This document shows, piece by piece, positions 43,001 to 51,376 of a stretch of DNA of 64,000 bases. The stretch is from Duganella aceris (GTDB taxonomy: Bacteria; Pseudomonadota; Gammaproteobacteria; Burkholderiales; Burkholderiaceae_D), in assembly GCF_011090165.1 (NCBI RefSeq), contig NZ_JAADJT010000002.1, positions 1 to 64,000 on the forward strand, given 5' to 3'. Numbering within the stretch: position 1 is the first letter of the stretch; the number at the start of each line of letters is the position of its first letter. Position numbers and translations under genes: made by a program. The notes below the pieces were generated by a model. That model had not been told where the DNA came from and made no database searches. It worked only from the letters and a program-made list of their open reading frames with translations.

Positions 43001-43844
43001 GGTCGTTGAAGTCGGCGCGCGCCGTGCCTTCGATCTGCACCTCCGGCATGGCGTCGGCGCCGGCGCTGCGGTCTGCCACCAGCAGCACATTGCGCAGCGC
43101 GGTCTGCACGTTCGATTCCTGATTGCGCGCTACCCAGCGCTTGACGTCGTTGAAGCGGTAGCCGATCCGCAGCGGCAGCAGCCTGGTGTCGGTTGGGCTG
43201 CGCATCTGGCTGCACAGGTCGACCCGCACCGGTGGCGAGGCTTGCATGCCAGCGGCGATCAGCAACGCGCCGCCGGAGTGCAGGCTGGCGTGGATGCCGG
43301 CTTGCGTCGGCACCGTGAAGGCGATGCCCGGCAGGACGGATTGGTAGGCGTTGGCGGCGCGGATGTTGGCGGCGTCCTGCGGCGTGCTGACGCTGGCGGC
43401 GGCCAGATGCCTGGCGTGGCCGGCGATCAGCGCGCCGCCGCCCAACGTGAACGCGACGCCCGCGACGGCGATCCAGATGCCACGGCGGGATAAACGTCCC
43501 GCGCCAGCGCGCACGGCGTGATCGGCCCCTGCCCCGGCTCCGCCCGGCCGGGCGCTCGCGGCGGCGATGGCGGGACCGCTGCCGTCGGCGGCATCGACGG
43601 TAGAGCTGCGGCCGTCGGCGGCATTGACGGTAGCGCTGCGGCCGCCGGCGGCATTGACGGTAGCGCCGCGGCCGTCGGCGGCATCGACGGTAGAGCTGCG
43701 TCGGCCGGCGCCGGCGTCTCGGCGGGTTGGCACCAGCGACATCACGGGCTTGCCACGCGCGCCGGCGCGCAGGTTGGCCTGGCGGCGGCGGGCGCGCCGG
43801 CGGTCGGCCCAAGCTTGCAGAATCGTAGTGATGAATCGCGGCAT
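40035..43844 (-). CDS. Very large penicillin-binding transpeptidase (class B-like)
   Basis: 1269 aa from ATG 43844, which has GAGGGG about five bases upstream; the open frame reaches 44249 without coding character. Order: basic cytoplasmic tail with four 10-residue repeats (49-88), one membrane helix (about 122-141, GIWIAVAGVAFTLGGGALIA), a ~700-residue extracytoplasmic region with several beta-rich segments and Ala/Thr linkers, then the transpeptidase domain (about 900-1260). Active-site motifs: STFK (Ser937 nucleophile), SLN (1022-1024) and KTGT (1200-1203), all intact. There is no glycosyltransferase domain, so it needs a SEDS partner such as the 18453 product (inference). Typical class B PBPs are 550-700 aa. 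It is first in the minus-strand operon. Confidence 0.9.
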   Translation of the reverse strand: MPRFITTILQAWADRRRARRRQANLRAGARGKPVMSLVPTRRDAGAGRRSSTVDAADGRGATVNAAGGRSATVNAADGRSSTVDAADGSGPAIAAASARPGGAGAGADHAVRAGAGRLSRRGIWIAVAGVAFTLGGGALIAGHARHLAAASVSTPQDAANIRAANAYQSVLPGIAFTVPTQAGIHASLHSGGALLIAAGMQASPPVRVDLCSQMRSPTDTRLLPLRIGYRFNDVKRWVARNQESNVQTALRNVLLVADRSAGADAMPEVQIEGTARADFNDPMSEPLQLSWRSAQADVRWLSDASFGQIEQGASGQVAMRQQGWLLWGAASALRIERRANVMCPQGGELVVQMYRAAAPTTIANAAALGATLPAATVATSGPASATLAPNATVAAPASGAATAATTVAALASGAATATAAYARVAPDGFGPAASSPALVTAFPARGRAVATYLTPGQYQVPAAAPSALEDQSLFQDLQAKGLVRLNAAGAIELAPRDLPQWQAAGASERIAELDGWKQVKSGPATQKLFKRLYYQADGAYVRQQIDIYNSERRLLAWRVKAPAGLVLDWSATTGGTAPPAPAIADRAAPSAAAITPQRPAFSSRAASSAAGDAPVMVATTSQMPVAASRLFASLPQGWQPWTRVARWPQASDDQSSRPVVHLNLALPRPAAGGEVMQMMVAGRVGSGIVGASAQFAPACTGRACATAAEVQQLTLTLQAGTRSVQLDVQPLDFNAPEDQKYRHLRLAAGRLAWHPLALTDSSTSPPRTAANASTSTPVQLTDRNGTILWSDGAPSDSAIEAGLAPLLGISPDHSNSIAGMLTRLPASGKATTAKLTLDLPLQALGQRVLECVGMRHGRWTDGKCSGGQTAPDGRHAGLVILDTETGDILAAAGAGTGEVNSANWAEVRDFDRTSPARSPLRLPALQHDGGAHQSPGSTFKVVSALGLEMAAQSDPQIDALLGGMPLPAINRMAQQRGFGFQTDAASYPMNPRLAHITNYREQSLDRRAQEGRLGLAQALTYSLNTWFAWSSELSDHSLFGRADGGAPDLQALDADALDAVRPIVAAAHRLGFEQALRLDGGLLPADYNWRSWDALQATPAHMDPIHTRHELRQMAIGLRMQVTPLQMALASAAVGQGKVVAPRMLLTLDHDDSVVPAMKPVGIRLDRIRAGMKGVVDVGTGAGAFGGAALASVRPGLYGKTGTAPSGEDTATVWFTGWLEAGSLPGQTHRLAMAVFVSHSATTGGEHAAPVVAAMLSTLASQNREQKGK
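43581..43700 (-). repeat. Four 30-bp tandem repeats inside the PBP gene
   Basis: Units at 43581-43610, 43611-43640, 43641-43670 and 43671-43700. Units 1 and 4 are identical; units 2 and 3 differ by a few bases. They encode residues 49-88 as four copies of R-(S/G)-(S/A)-T-V-(D/N)-A-A-(D/G)-G in the cytoplasmic tail. The exact 10-codon period would keep the frame when the copy number changes. Confidence 0.92.
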
Positions 43845-44045
43845 ATGCCCCTCGCGCTGGTATCGATGTATGACTCCGCTTAGCAGAGGGGCAAGGAAAA
43901 GCCCCCGCTCATCAGCGGCTTCGTCGCGCCGATTTGCATTTCGGGTGCTCAAAAACGCGGCTCGTCGCAATCCGATGGCGGCTTGACGGGGCTTTGCATA
44001 AAGTGAGCACATCGAAACACACTTCAACCACCGAAAGGAAGCAAA

Positions 44046-44306
44046 ATGAACGTCCTGAAAAACTTCGAAGCCCTGTTTGTCATCACCCTGGGCCTGGCCT
44101 GCGCCGCCAACTACGCGCTGGATCACTCCGCCGCCGACACCGCCGCGCCAATCACCGCCGCAGCCGCGATGACCGCACCGGCCGCCGCGCAGAACATGCA
44201 TGTCGTCGTGGTCAGCGCCAAACGCATGACCGCCGAAGAGAAACAACAATCGCTGAACGCCGAGCGCAGCGCGATGGCCTCCACTCCATCCGTGAGCAAA
44301 ATTTGA
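44046..44306 (+). CDS. Small exported or membrane protein, unknown
   Basis: 86 aa, with AAGGAAG before the ATG. The N-terminal hydrophobic segment FEALFVITLGLACAANYAL acts as a signal or anchor. An Ala/Thr-rich stretch follows, then MHVVVVSAKRMTAEEKQQSL and a short polar tail. No Cys pair beyond the one in the signal and no domain recognised. It is divergent from the PBP gene across a 201-bp gap, so the two may share a promoter region. Confidence 0.7.
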   Translation: MNVLKNFEALFVITLGLACAANYALDHSAADTAAPITAAAAMTAPAAAQNMHVVVVSAKRMTAEEKQQSLNAERSAMASTPSVSKI

Positions 44307-44320
44307 GCACCCGTAACGCC

Positions 44321-44361
44321 TTCGCCTGTACGCCCGTCACCACCGCCGCGTAACAGGCGAA
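44321..44361. repeat. Inverted repeat after the small exported protein
   Basis: TTCGCCTGT-ACGC pairs with GCGT-AACAGGCGAA across a ~14-base loop, with one bulged base. No T-run follows, so it is at best a weak terminator or an mRNA-stabilising hairpin. Confidence 0.5.
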
Positions 44362-44545
44362 GCCTCGCTTCACCCCGTTCGACCTCCCCTCCTCCCGCAC
44401 ACCGTCTGTTCGCCTGCGTACACAGCGCCGAACATGTTTGTGTCATATGTAAAAAGTTGCATCATTCAAAGCAAGCCTTTACCCTGCTTGATATAGTTCA
44501 TCCAAGCGTTGCAACAAGACGCAGATAAACACGGAGGACACCATC

Positions 44546-45052
44546 ATGATCAAGCGCACGCACACTCTTTACGCCGCCGCCATGCTCGCACTGAGCGCCG
44601 CAGCTTTCGCCCCAGCCATCGCATCCGCGCAAGTCGGCGTCAGCGTGGTTATCCGCGACGCCCCGCCGCCGCCACGCTATGAACGCGTACCCGCGCCGCG
44701 CCACGGCTACGTCTGGGCGCCGGGCTATTGGGATTGGCGCGGCAACCGCCACCACTGGATCGGCGGCACCTGGGTCACCGCCCGCCCTGGCTACGTCTAC
44801 ATGCAGCCGCGCTGGGAGCAGCGTGACGGCCGCTGGTACCGCCAGGAAGCGCGCTGGGACCGTGGGCCGAACGGCGACCGCGATCATGACGGCGTCCCGA
44901 ACCGCTACGACCGTCACGACAACCGGGGCGATCACCGCGGCTACGGCGACAAGGACCATGACGGCGTGCCGAACCGCTACGACCGTGACCGCGATGGCGA
45001 CGGCGTACCGAACCGCGCCGACCGTCATCCCGACAACCGCCGCCGCGACTGA
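44546..45052 (+). CDS. YXWGXW-type exported protein with thrombospondin type-3-like repeats
   Basis: 168 aa with signal peptide (AMLALSAAAFAPAIASA), so it is secreted to the periplasm or outside. The first part has the PAPRHGYVWAPGYWDWRGNRHHWIGGTW block (YXWGXW-family repeat) and a second YVYMQPRWEQRDGRWYRQ copy. The C-terminal ~55 residues hold three D-x-D-x-D-G-V-P-N-R-x-D units (DRDHDGVPNRYDR, DKDHDGVPNRYDR, DRDGDGVPNRADR), a calcium-binding thrombospondin type-3-like pattern. GGAGG precedes the ATG. The next gene follows after 11 bp. Confidence 0.85.
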   Translation: MIKRTHTLYAAAMLALSAAAFAPAIASAQVGVSVVIRDAPPPPRYERVPAPRHGYVWAPGYWDWRGNRHHWIGGTWVTARPGYVYMQPRWEQRDGRWYRQEARWDRGPNGDRDHDGVPNRYDRHDNRGDHRGYGDKDHDGVPNRYDRDRDGDGVPNRADRHPDNRRRD

Positions 45053-45063
45053 GCCGCGCATCG

Positions 45064-45741
45064 ATGAGCGAAACCGGGTTTGAAGTATTGGCCACGGCCG
45101 CCTACAAAGGCGAGCGCGTGGCCGCTCGTCGTCTGGCGACGCGCAACGGCGTCACCGAGGGCGAGGCGCTGCGTCAGGTGCTGACGCAAGCGGCGGGCAC
45201 CCAAGGCTTGCCGCTGCTGCTGGCGGAACGCGAGCAACTGCGCCTGGGCGATCACGCCAGGCGCGTGGCGAAAACCGAAGAGAAAGCGCAGCAACTGGCC
45301 TTGCGCAAGGCGCGCATGCAACCCGACGCCACCGCGTGGCGCGGCTGGTTCGACGGTTCCGCGACGCCGAACCCGGGACAGATCGGCATCGGCGCGCTGC
45401 TGTGCGGACCGGCCGGCGAACGCATCGAGATCAGCCGCCGCGCCGGTCACGGCAACAGCAGCGAGGCGGAATACCTCGCCCTCGCCGCGTTGCTGGAATC
45501 GGCGGCGCAGAATGGCGCAACAGGACTAGTGGTGTATGGCGACAGCCAGGTGGTGGTCAACGATGTCAACCTGAGCGTGCAGGCGATCGCCGCCGGTCGC
45601 GGCGCGAAGGGACTGGAGGCGCATCGCGCGCGGACGGTGGCGTTGATGGCGGCGCTGGGCCAGGTCAGCCTGCGCTGGGTGCCGCGTCACCGCAACGGCG
45701 ACGCGGACCGCCTGTCGCAACAGGCGATCGATCAATCTTAG
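45064..45741 (+). CDS. RNase H-like protein (reverse-transcriptase-like fold)
   Basis: 225 aa. Residues about 1-90 are a helical Arg/Ala-rich extension ([40 protein letters not shown]). The rest is an RNase HI fold: [19 protein letters not shown] (first Asp), [16 protein letters not shown] (Glu), [12 protein letters not shown] (second Asp) and [12 protein letters not shown] (last Asp), so the D-E-D-D site is complete. It probably cleaves RNA in RNA-DNA hybrids in the cytoplasm and is related to the RnhA-like proteins found beside normal RnhA. It starts 11 bp after the YXWGXW gene; the 3' end overlaps that of the convergent MCP by 4 bp. Confidence 0.85.
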   Translation: MSETGFEVLATAAYKGERVAARRLATRNGVTEGEALRQVLTQAAGTQGLPLLLAEREQLRLGDHARRVAKTEEKAQQLALRKARMQPDATAWRGWFDGSATPNPGQIGIGALLCGPAGERIEISRRAGHGNSSEAEYLALAALLESAAQNGATGLVVYGDSQVVVNDVNLSVQAIAAGRGAKGLEAHRARTVALMAALGQVSLRWVPRHRNGDADRLSQQAIDQS

Positions 45742-47375
45742 GCCCGGCTGGCCAGGCGCAGCTTGGGCCGCGCCGCGATGGCGGGACGCGCCGGAGCGCG
45801 CGACTGCGTCAAGCGCAACGTATCGTCCACCTTGAACACACTGACCGCCTGCGCCAGCGCCGCAGCCTGCTGCTGCATCGACTCGGCGGCGGCGGCCGCC
45901 TGCTCCACCAAGGCCGCATTCTGCTGCGTCACCGCGTCCATCGAGCCGATGGCCTGATTGACTTCGTTGATGCCGGCGCTCTGCTCGCTGCTGGCGGCGG
46001 TGATCTCGGTGATGATGTCGCTGACGCGGTGCACGCTGCTGACGATTTCGTCCATCGTGGTGCCGGCGTCGGCCACCAGCTTGCTGCCCTGGTTGACCTT
46101 GTCCACCGAATCGCCGATCAGCTGCTTGATCTCTTTCGCCGCCGACGCGGAACGCTGCGCCAGGTTGCGCACTTCCGACGCCACGACCGCGAAGCCGCGA
46201 CCCTGTTCACCGGCGCGCGCCGCTTCCACCGCCGCGTTCAACGCCAGGATATTGGTCTGGAAGGCGATACCGTCGATGACCGAAATAATATCGACGATCT
46301 TGCGCGAAGACTGGTTGATCGAATCCATGGTGCCGACCACCTGCGCCACCACTTCACCGCCCTTGACCGCGACCTGCGCCGCCGATGCCGCCAGCTGGTT
46401 GGCCTGGCGCGCGTTGTCGGCGTTGTGGCGCACGGCCGACGTCAATTCCTCCATCGACGATGCGGTTTCCTCCAGCGCGCCGGCTTGCTGCTCGGTGCGG
46501 CGCGACAGGTCCTGGTTGCCCGCCGCGATTTCGCTCGACGAGGTGGTGATGTGGTCGGTGCCGCTGCGGACTTCGGTGACGATGCCGAGCAGGCTGGCGT
46601 TCATGTCCTTCAGCGCCGACAGCAGCTGGCCGGTTTCGTCCTTGGCGCTGTCGTCGATATGGCCGGTCAGGTCGCCGCCGGCGACGCGGCGGGCGGCACT
46701 GACCGCTTCGCGCAGCGGACCGGTGATGCCGGTGGTGAGCATCCACGCACATGTCGCGCCGAACGCCAGCACCAACCCGGCCAGTACGTACAACAGATTA
46801 CGGCTGCTGGCGGCGACTTCGTCGATATGCGCGGCGGTGGCGTCGATGCGGGTACGCTGCAGCTTGAGCAGGTCGACCATCAGCGCTTGATAGCTGGCCG
46901 TGCCGGGACGGAAAACGGTCTCGAAAATTTTCTCGGCCTGTTCCAGTTCGCCCGCCGCCTTCAGCTTGGCCACCTGGTCGCGCGACGACAGGTACACCTT
47001 GCGCTGCTCGCCGATGCGGGTGAACAGCGCCTTTTCCTCGACGTCGTCGGGAGCGATCAGCGCTTCGACTTTTTTCTGCAGCTCGGAAGAGATGGCGGAG
47101 GAAGCCTTGGATTCCTCGGCGAAGAAGGCGCCCAGCGTGGCGTCGCTGCTGCGCGCGATGGCGGTGGTGCGGCGGATACCGCTATCGACCTTGCCGTACC
47201 AGTCGGAGATCATGCGCTCCTTGGCCAGCGGCACCTGCATCATGTCGCGCGTGGCCGTGGCCACGCCCTGCAGGCGCCAGACGCTGATCCCGGTGATCAG
47301 CATGGCGAACGCCAGGATGATGGTGAAACCCAGGGCCAGGCGCTTGCCGATACTGATATTCGCCAACATGTTCAT
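45738..47375 (-). CDS. Methyl-accepting chemotaxis protein
   Basis: 545 aa. Membrane helix ([21 protein letters not shown], about 14-34), a four-helix-bundle periplasmic sensor ([28 protein letters not shown] ...), a second helix ([23 protein letters not shown], about 193-215), a HAMP domain and a cytoplasmic signalling domain. That domain has the hairpin tip ([51 protein letters not shown]) and flanking methylation helices ending in [13 protein letters not shown]. No C-terminal CheR/CheB pentapeptide is obvious. The CheW gene lies 71 bp upstream on the same strand, so the two form a sensor-coupler pair without other che genes nearby. Confidence 0.95.
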   Translation of the reverse strand: MNMLANISIGKRLALGFTIILAFAMLITGISVWRLQGVATATRDMMQVPLAKERMISDWYGKVDSGIRRTTAIARSSDATLGAFFAEESKASSAISSELQKKVEALIAPDDVEEKALFTRIGEQRKVYLSSRDQVAKLKAAGELEQAEKIFETVFRPGTASYQALMVDLLKLQRTRIDATAAHIDEVAASSRNLLYVLAGLVLAFGATCAWMLTTGITGPLREAVSAARRVAGGDLTGHIDDSAKDETGQLLSALKDMNASLLGIVTEVRSGTDHITTSSSEIAAGNQDLSRRTEQQAGALEETASSMEELTSAVRHNADNARQANQLAASAAQVAVKGGEVVAQVVGTMDSINQSSRKIVDIISVIDGIAFQTNILALNAAVEAARAGEQGRGFAVVASEVRNLAQRSASAAKEIKQLIGDSVDKVNQGSKLVADAGTTMDEIVSSVHRVSDIITEITAASSEQSAGINEVNQAIGSMDAVTQQNAALVEQAAAAAESMQQQAAALAQAVSVFKVDDTLRLTQSRAPARPAIAARPKLRLASRA

Positions 47376-47446
47376 TCTTTTCCTTTGGAAGCAAAAACAA
47401 AAAATACGGGGAGCAGCATCGGGTCGCGCCCGGCGCGGTCGGACGT

Positions 47447-47941
47447 TTACGCCGCCAGCGCGGTGTTTTCGATCAGGCCCATATCGGCGCTGGACATCAG
47501 CTTGTCGATATCGATCAGGATCAGCATACGCTCATCCAGCGTGCCCAGGCCGACAATGTGGTCGGTATTCAATGCCGAGCCGATTTCCGGTGCCGGCTTG
47601 ATCTGTTCCGGCAACAACGTGGTCACGTCCGAGACGCGGTCCACCACCATGCCGACCACGCGGTGGCCGATGTTGAGGATGATGACCACGGTGAACTGGT
47701 CGTACGACGGCGTGCCCAGGTTGAACTTGATGCGCATGTCGACGATCGGCACGATGATGCCGCGCAGGTTGACGACGCCCTTGACGAACTCCGGCGCGTT
47801 GGCGATCCGGGTCGGGGTTTCGTAGCTGCGGATTTCGCTGACTTTTTGAATATCGATGCCGTATTCTTCCTGGCCCAGGGTGAAGGCGAGGTACTCGCCG
47901 GCTGGGGAGGTTGCGTGCAGTTCGCTCACATTACTAGACAT
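47447..47941 (-). CDS. cheW: CheW chemotaxis coupling protein
   Basis: 164 aa with the CheW double-barrel pattern: [47 protein letters not shown] (the VxNLRGxIxPVxDxR core), [22 protein letters not shown]. It bridges MCPs and CheA at the inner-membrane array. It is transcribed ahead of the MCP at 45738. The other chemotaxis genes are not in this window, so the pair probably joins a main array elsewhere. Confidence 0.95.
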   Translation of the reverse strand: MSSNVSELHATSPAGEYLAFTLGQEEYGIDIQKVSEIRSYETPTRIANAPEFVKGVVNLRGIIVPIVDMRIKFNLGTPSYDQFTVVIILNIGHRVVGMVVDRVSDVTTLLPEQIKPAPEIGSALNTDHIVGLGTLDERMLILIDIDKLMSSADMGLIENTALAA

Positions 47942-48169
47942 GGTTTTCTTTCATTGCTAAAGTGACTGTCCGTAATGTTACCTTAAGTAAAGATGGAGTG
48001 CAGCAACTAAATGCGATGCGGCAACAAATAAACTTAATGCAATAATCAGCTTGTTTTTAATGTCATGCATATTGCACAATAAGCGGCGGGACTAGGCCAT
48101 AAGTTCCCCTGCACAAGCGGGACCGTACGCTGTATGATTTAGCAAGCATAGTCGGAACATCACGGGAGA

Positions 48170-48832
48170 ATGATGAATAGTTTGTTGAGCAGCTGGCACC
48201 CGCGATTGATCGCCCTGGCCAGCGCCGCCCTCGGAGACGACGGCGCGCACGATACCAACCATCTGCACCGCGTCTGGCGCAACGCCACGCTGCTGCTGGA
48301 CGACTATCCCGAGGCCGACGCGCTGGTCGTGCTGGCGGGCTGCTACCTGCACGACTTGGTCAACCTGCCCAAGAACGATCCGGAACGCCACCTGGCCTCG
48401 CGCAAGGCGGCGCTGCTGGCCAGCCGCCAGCTGGCGGAGCTCGATTTTCCGCCGAACAAGCTGGCCGCCGTCGCGCACGCCATCGAGAGCCACAGTTTTT
48501 CCGCCGCCATCCGGCCCGAAACCATCGAAGCGAAGATCGTGCAGGACGCCGACCGCCTCGACGCGCTCGGCGCGGTCGGCCTGGCGCGGCTGTTCTACAT
48601 CGCCGGCCGCATGGGCAGCGCGCTGGCGCACGACGACGATCCGATGGCGCTGCACCGCGACCTCGACGACAAGGCCTACGCGCTCGACCATATCGACACC
48701 AAGCTGGCCACCCTGCCCGGCAAGATGCAGACCGCCGCCGGGCGCCGCATCGCCGAGTCGCGGCTGCATGAGCTGACCGCGTTCCGCGACAGCTTCATCG
48801 CCGAATGGGCCGCCAGCACGGCCGCGCCCTGA
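48170..48832 (+). CDS. HD-domain phosphohydrolase (YedJ-like)
   Basis: 220 aa, with GGGAGA before the ATG (the second ATG at 48173 is equivalent). Metal motifs: HDTNHLHRVWRNA (first His), LVVLAGCYLHDLVNLPKND (HD pair), HAIESHSFSA (His) and QDADRLDALGAVGLARLFYIAGR (distal Asp), as in YedJ-type HD hydrolases. These are soluble enzymes thought to act on nucleotides or small phosphoesters; the substrate is unknown. It is the first of three plus-strand genes with small gaps. Confidence 0.9.
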   Translation: MMNSLLSSWHPRLIALASAALGDDGAHDTNHLHRVWRNATLLLDDYPEADALVVLAGCYLHDLVNLPKNDPERHLASRKAALLASRQLAELDFPPNKLAAVAHAIESHSFSAAIRPETIEAKIVQDADRLDALGAVGLARLFYIAGRMGSALAHDDDPMALHRDLDDKAYALDHIDTKLATLPGKMQTAAGRRIAESRLHELTAFRDSFIAEWAASTAAP

Positions 48833-48851
48833 TCCACCTTTTTGAGTTCTC

Positions 48852-50117
48852 ATGAGTACACCCGATTCCGCCGCATCCGCGGCCCCCGCCCTACCCGTCG
48901 CATCCACCGGCAACCTGAACTTCGTCCTGATCTGCGTCTTCATCGACATGCTGGGCATCGGCCTGATCGTGCCGGTGCTGCCGGTGCTGGTCGGCGAGTT
49001 CACCGGCTCGCGCGAGAACCAGGCCTACTGGTACGGCATCATGAGCGCGGTGTTCGGGCTGATGCAATTCATCTTCATGCCGATGCTGGGCGCGATCAGC
49101 GACCGCGTCGGGCGCCGCCCGGTGCTGCTGTATTCGATGGCCGGCATGTGCGTCAATTTCCTGACCACGGCCTGGGCGCCGAACCTGGCCTGCCTGTTCA
49201 TCGGCCGCGTGATCGGCGGCATGTCGTCGGCCAGCATGTCGGTGGCGTCGGCCTATGCGTCCGACATCTCGACTCCGGACAACCGCGCCAAGAGCTTCGG
49301 CAAGGTCGGCGCCGCCTTCGGCCTGGGCTTCATCTGCGGTCCGATGCTGGGCGGGCTGCTGGGCAGCGTCGACCTGCACCTGCCGTTTTACGTGGCCGGC
49401 GCGCTGTCGGCCGCCAATTTCGCCTACGGTTACTTCTGCGTGCCGGAATCGCTGCCGGCGTCGGGGCGCAAGCCGTTCAGCATCGCCAAGATCAATCCGT
49501 TCACGGCGCTGATCAAGCTTGGCCGCCGCACCGATATCCGCGGCCTGATCGTCACCTTCGCGCTGGTCACCTGCGCGCAGATGATGTTGCAAACCACCTG
49601 GGTGCTGTACACCAGCTTCCGCTTCAACTGGACGCCGGGGCAGAACGGCGCGGCGCTGTTCTGCGTCGGCCTGACGGCGGCGGTGGTGCAGGCCGGCTTG
49701 CTGGGCTGGCTGATCAAGCGCTTCGGCGAGGTGCGGCTGTCGATGCTGGGACTGGTGTCGGGCGGCGTCACCTATCTGCTGTACGGTCTGGCCACGCACG
49801 GATGGATGATGTATGTGCTGATCATGTGCAATGTGCTGTCGTTCGCCATCGGACCGGCGTTGCAGGGGATTATTTCCAAGTCGTCGCCGCCGAACGAACA
49901 GGGTGAGCTGATGGGATCGCTGCAATCGATCAGCAGCATCGGCGTGATCTTCATGCCGCTGCTGGGCTCGGCGATCCTGGGCGAGGTCAGCCACCTGCCC
50001 GCCAACGACTGGCGCATCGGCAGCACCTTCTTCCTGTGCGCGGCGATGCAGGTGGCGGCGATCTTCGTGGCCAGGCGCTACTTCAACAGCCATCATCTGA
50101 CGGCGGAGAAATCGTGA
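48852..50117 (+). CDS. TCR/Tet-type major facilitator efflux transporter
   Basis: 421 aa, 12 predicted membrane helices. Motif A loop GAISDRVGRRPVLLYSM (about residues 80-96), TM5 motif GLGFICGPMLGGLLG (motif C of drug antiporters), and the central loop PFSIAKINPFTALIKLGRRTDIRGL. It closely follows the TetA(class A/C-like) layout, so it is a proton-driven exporter, though not necessarily of tetracycline. The stop codon overlaps the next ATG (TGATG at 50115-50119). Confidence 0.9.
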   Translation: MSTPDSAASAAPALPVASTGNLNFVLICVFIDMLGIGLIVPVLPVLVGEFTGSRENQAYWYGIMSAVFGLMQFIFMPMLGAISDRVGRRPVLLYSMAGMCVNFLTTAWAPNLACLFIGRVIGGMSSASMSVASAYASDISTPDNRAKSFGKVGAAFGLGFICGPMLGGLLGSVDLHLPFYVAGALSAANFAYGYFCVPESLPASGRKPFSIAKINPFTALIKLGRRTDIRGLIVTFALVTCAQMMLQTTWVLYTSFRFNWTPGQNGAALFCVGLTAAVVQAGLLGWLIKRFGEVRLSMLGLVSGGVTYLLYGLATHGWMMYVLIMCNVLSFAIGPALQGIISKSSPPNEQGELMGSLQSISSIGVIFMPLLGSAILGEVSHLPANDWRIGSTFFLCAAMQVAAIFVARRYFNSHHLTAEKS

Positions 50118-50926
50118 TGCGGCGTCATGTCATGGCGGCGCTGGCCGTGTTCGGGCTGGTCCTCGGCGGCACGGCCCAGGCGGGCCTGTGCTCGCGCCCC
50201 ATCGCGGTGCCGGTGTCGGCCAACGGCGCCAGCTTCATCGTCGAGGGCGACCGCGTCAAGGGCATTTATCCGGACATGCTGCGCAGCCTGACGGCCAAAA
50301 GCGGCTGCCGTTTCGTCTTCACGGCGGTGCCGCGCGCGCGCCAGGTGGCGATGTTCAAGGCCGGCCAGGCCGATCTCCTGGCGCCGGCGTCGCGCACGCC
50401 GGAGCGCGACCAGTTCGGCACCTATGTGCCGATGATCAACCATCGGGCGATGCTGATTTCCATCGCCGGCAGCCGGGCGCCGATCACCAGCGGACAGGAC
50501 CTGCTGGAACGGCGCGACTTGCGGGTGGCGGTGGTGCGCGGCTTCGACTACGGCGAGCCGTATATGGCGCTGATCAATGAACTGGGCAAGCAGGGACGCT
50601 TGTTCACCGAGGTGGATGTGGTGGCGGTGGCGCGGCTGCTGCATGCGGGGTCGGCCGACGTGACCATCATGGGGCCGACCTTGATGGCCGGGGCGATCCG
50701 GCGCGATCCGCGCGTGGATGGCATACAGGACAAGCTGCGCACGGAGCCGATACCGGAATTGCCGTGGGTGGCCAGCGGCATCTACATATCGAATGCGCTC
50801 AAGCCGGAAGACCAGGCCGCGCTGCGCGAGATGCTGGAAAAAGTGGGCAAGTCGAACCAGATCATGGAAGGCTACCTGCGCTACTTCCGACCGGACGTCC
50901 TGAGCGGCAGCGTGCGCCCGCGCTAA
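50117..50926 (+). CDS. Periplasmic substrate-binding protein (SBP_bac_3-like)
   Basis: 269 aa from ATG 50117, overlapping the MFS stop; an in-frame ATG at 50036 lies inside the MFS gene and was rejected. Signal peptide RRHVMAALAVFGLVLGGTAQAG. Two-lobed binding protein: GDRVKGIYPDMLRSLTAKSGCRFVFTAVPRARQVAMFKAGQADLL, then DLRVAVVRGFDYGEPYMALI and DVVAVARLLHAGSADVTIMGPTLM. It resembles amino-acid-binding proteins without their ABC permease, which is common for stand-alone or c-di-GMP-related sensors. The ligand is unknown. The 3' end overlaps a convergent small gene by 4 bp. Confidence 0.83.
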   Translation: MRRHVMAALAVFGLVLGGTAQAGLCSRPIAVPVSANGASFIVEGDRVKGIYPDMLRSLTAKSGCRFVFTAVPRARQVAMFKAGQADLLAPASRTPERDQFGTYVPMINHRAMLISIAGSRAPITSGQDLLERRDLRVAVVRGFDYGEPYMALINELGKQGRLFTEVDVVAVARLLHAGSADVTIMGPTLMAGAIRRDPRVDGIQDKLRTEPIPELPWVASGIYISNALKPEDQAALREMLEKVGKSNQIMEGYLRYFRPDVLSGSVRPR

Positions 50927-51159
50927 AGCAGCTTAATCAATCCCACGATGAGACCCGCCTGAACCACCATCGCAGCAAACATTCCCTGAAATATCTCCAC
51001 TTTGAGGGCGGCCAAGCGTTGGTCGAGATAGGCTCTGGTGACGAGGTGGCTATCAATCAGACGGACCATGGCGGAAGCCAGCGCCTCGGCCTGCTCCCTT
51101 GGGAATCCGCCTTGCATCAAATCGTTCGAGAATGTGAGTGAGTCGAAATTGTCGGACAT
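50923..51159 (-). CDS. Small coiled-coil membrane protein (DUF1640-like)
   Basis: 78 aa. A soluble start NDLMQGGFPREQAEALASAMVRLIDSHLVT, a helix DQRLAALKVEIFQGMF and a C-terminal membrane segment AAMVVQAGLIVGLIKLL. This coiled coil-plus-C-terminal anchor plan resembles DUF1640/CCDC90-like bacterial proteins; the function is unknown. GGAGACGG precedes the ATG on the minus strand. It is convergent with the binding-protein gene. Confidence 0.72.
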   Translation of the reverse strand: MSDNFDSLTFSNDLMQGGFPREQAEALASAMVRLIDSHLVTRAYLDQRLAALKVEIFQGMFAAMVVQAGLIVGLIKLL

Positions 51160-51376
51160 GGCCGTCTCCTGTTGAATTGACAGTTAGACCCGCCGTGCGT
51201 GAACTTTGTTCCGATTTAATTGTCCTCTCCCTTGAGGCCGCTCAAAACCTTGACAGACCGGCCTCGAACTGCAACCATACGCGCATGAAATTTGCCATGA
51301 CACTTCACGCCTGCCTGATTTGGCGCCGCTCCTAGCGCGCGGCCACTGTCTACCCATAGTGATGTGATATTTTTAT

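Noticed and set aside
43581..43700. Possible CRISPR array
   Set aside because: The four 30-bp units are contiguous without spacers and are in frame within a coding sequence.
17419..44249. Type VI secretion-associated PpkA/PppA/Fha system
   Set aside because: No TssB/C, Hcp, VgrG, ClpV or TssM homologue is present; the SEDS polymerase and PBP point to envelope synthesis instead.
44123..44446. Minus-strand frame opposite the small exported protein
   Set aside because: No ribosome-binding site; the plus-strand gene has a good one and a signal-like segment.
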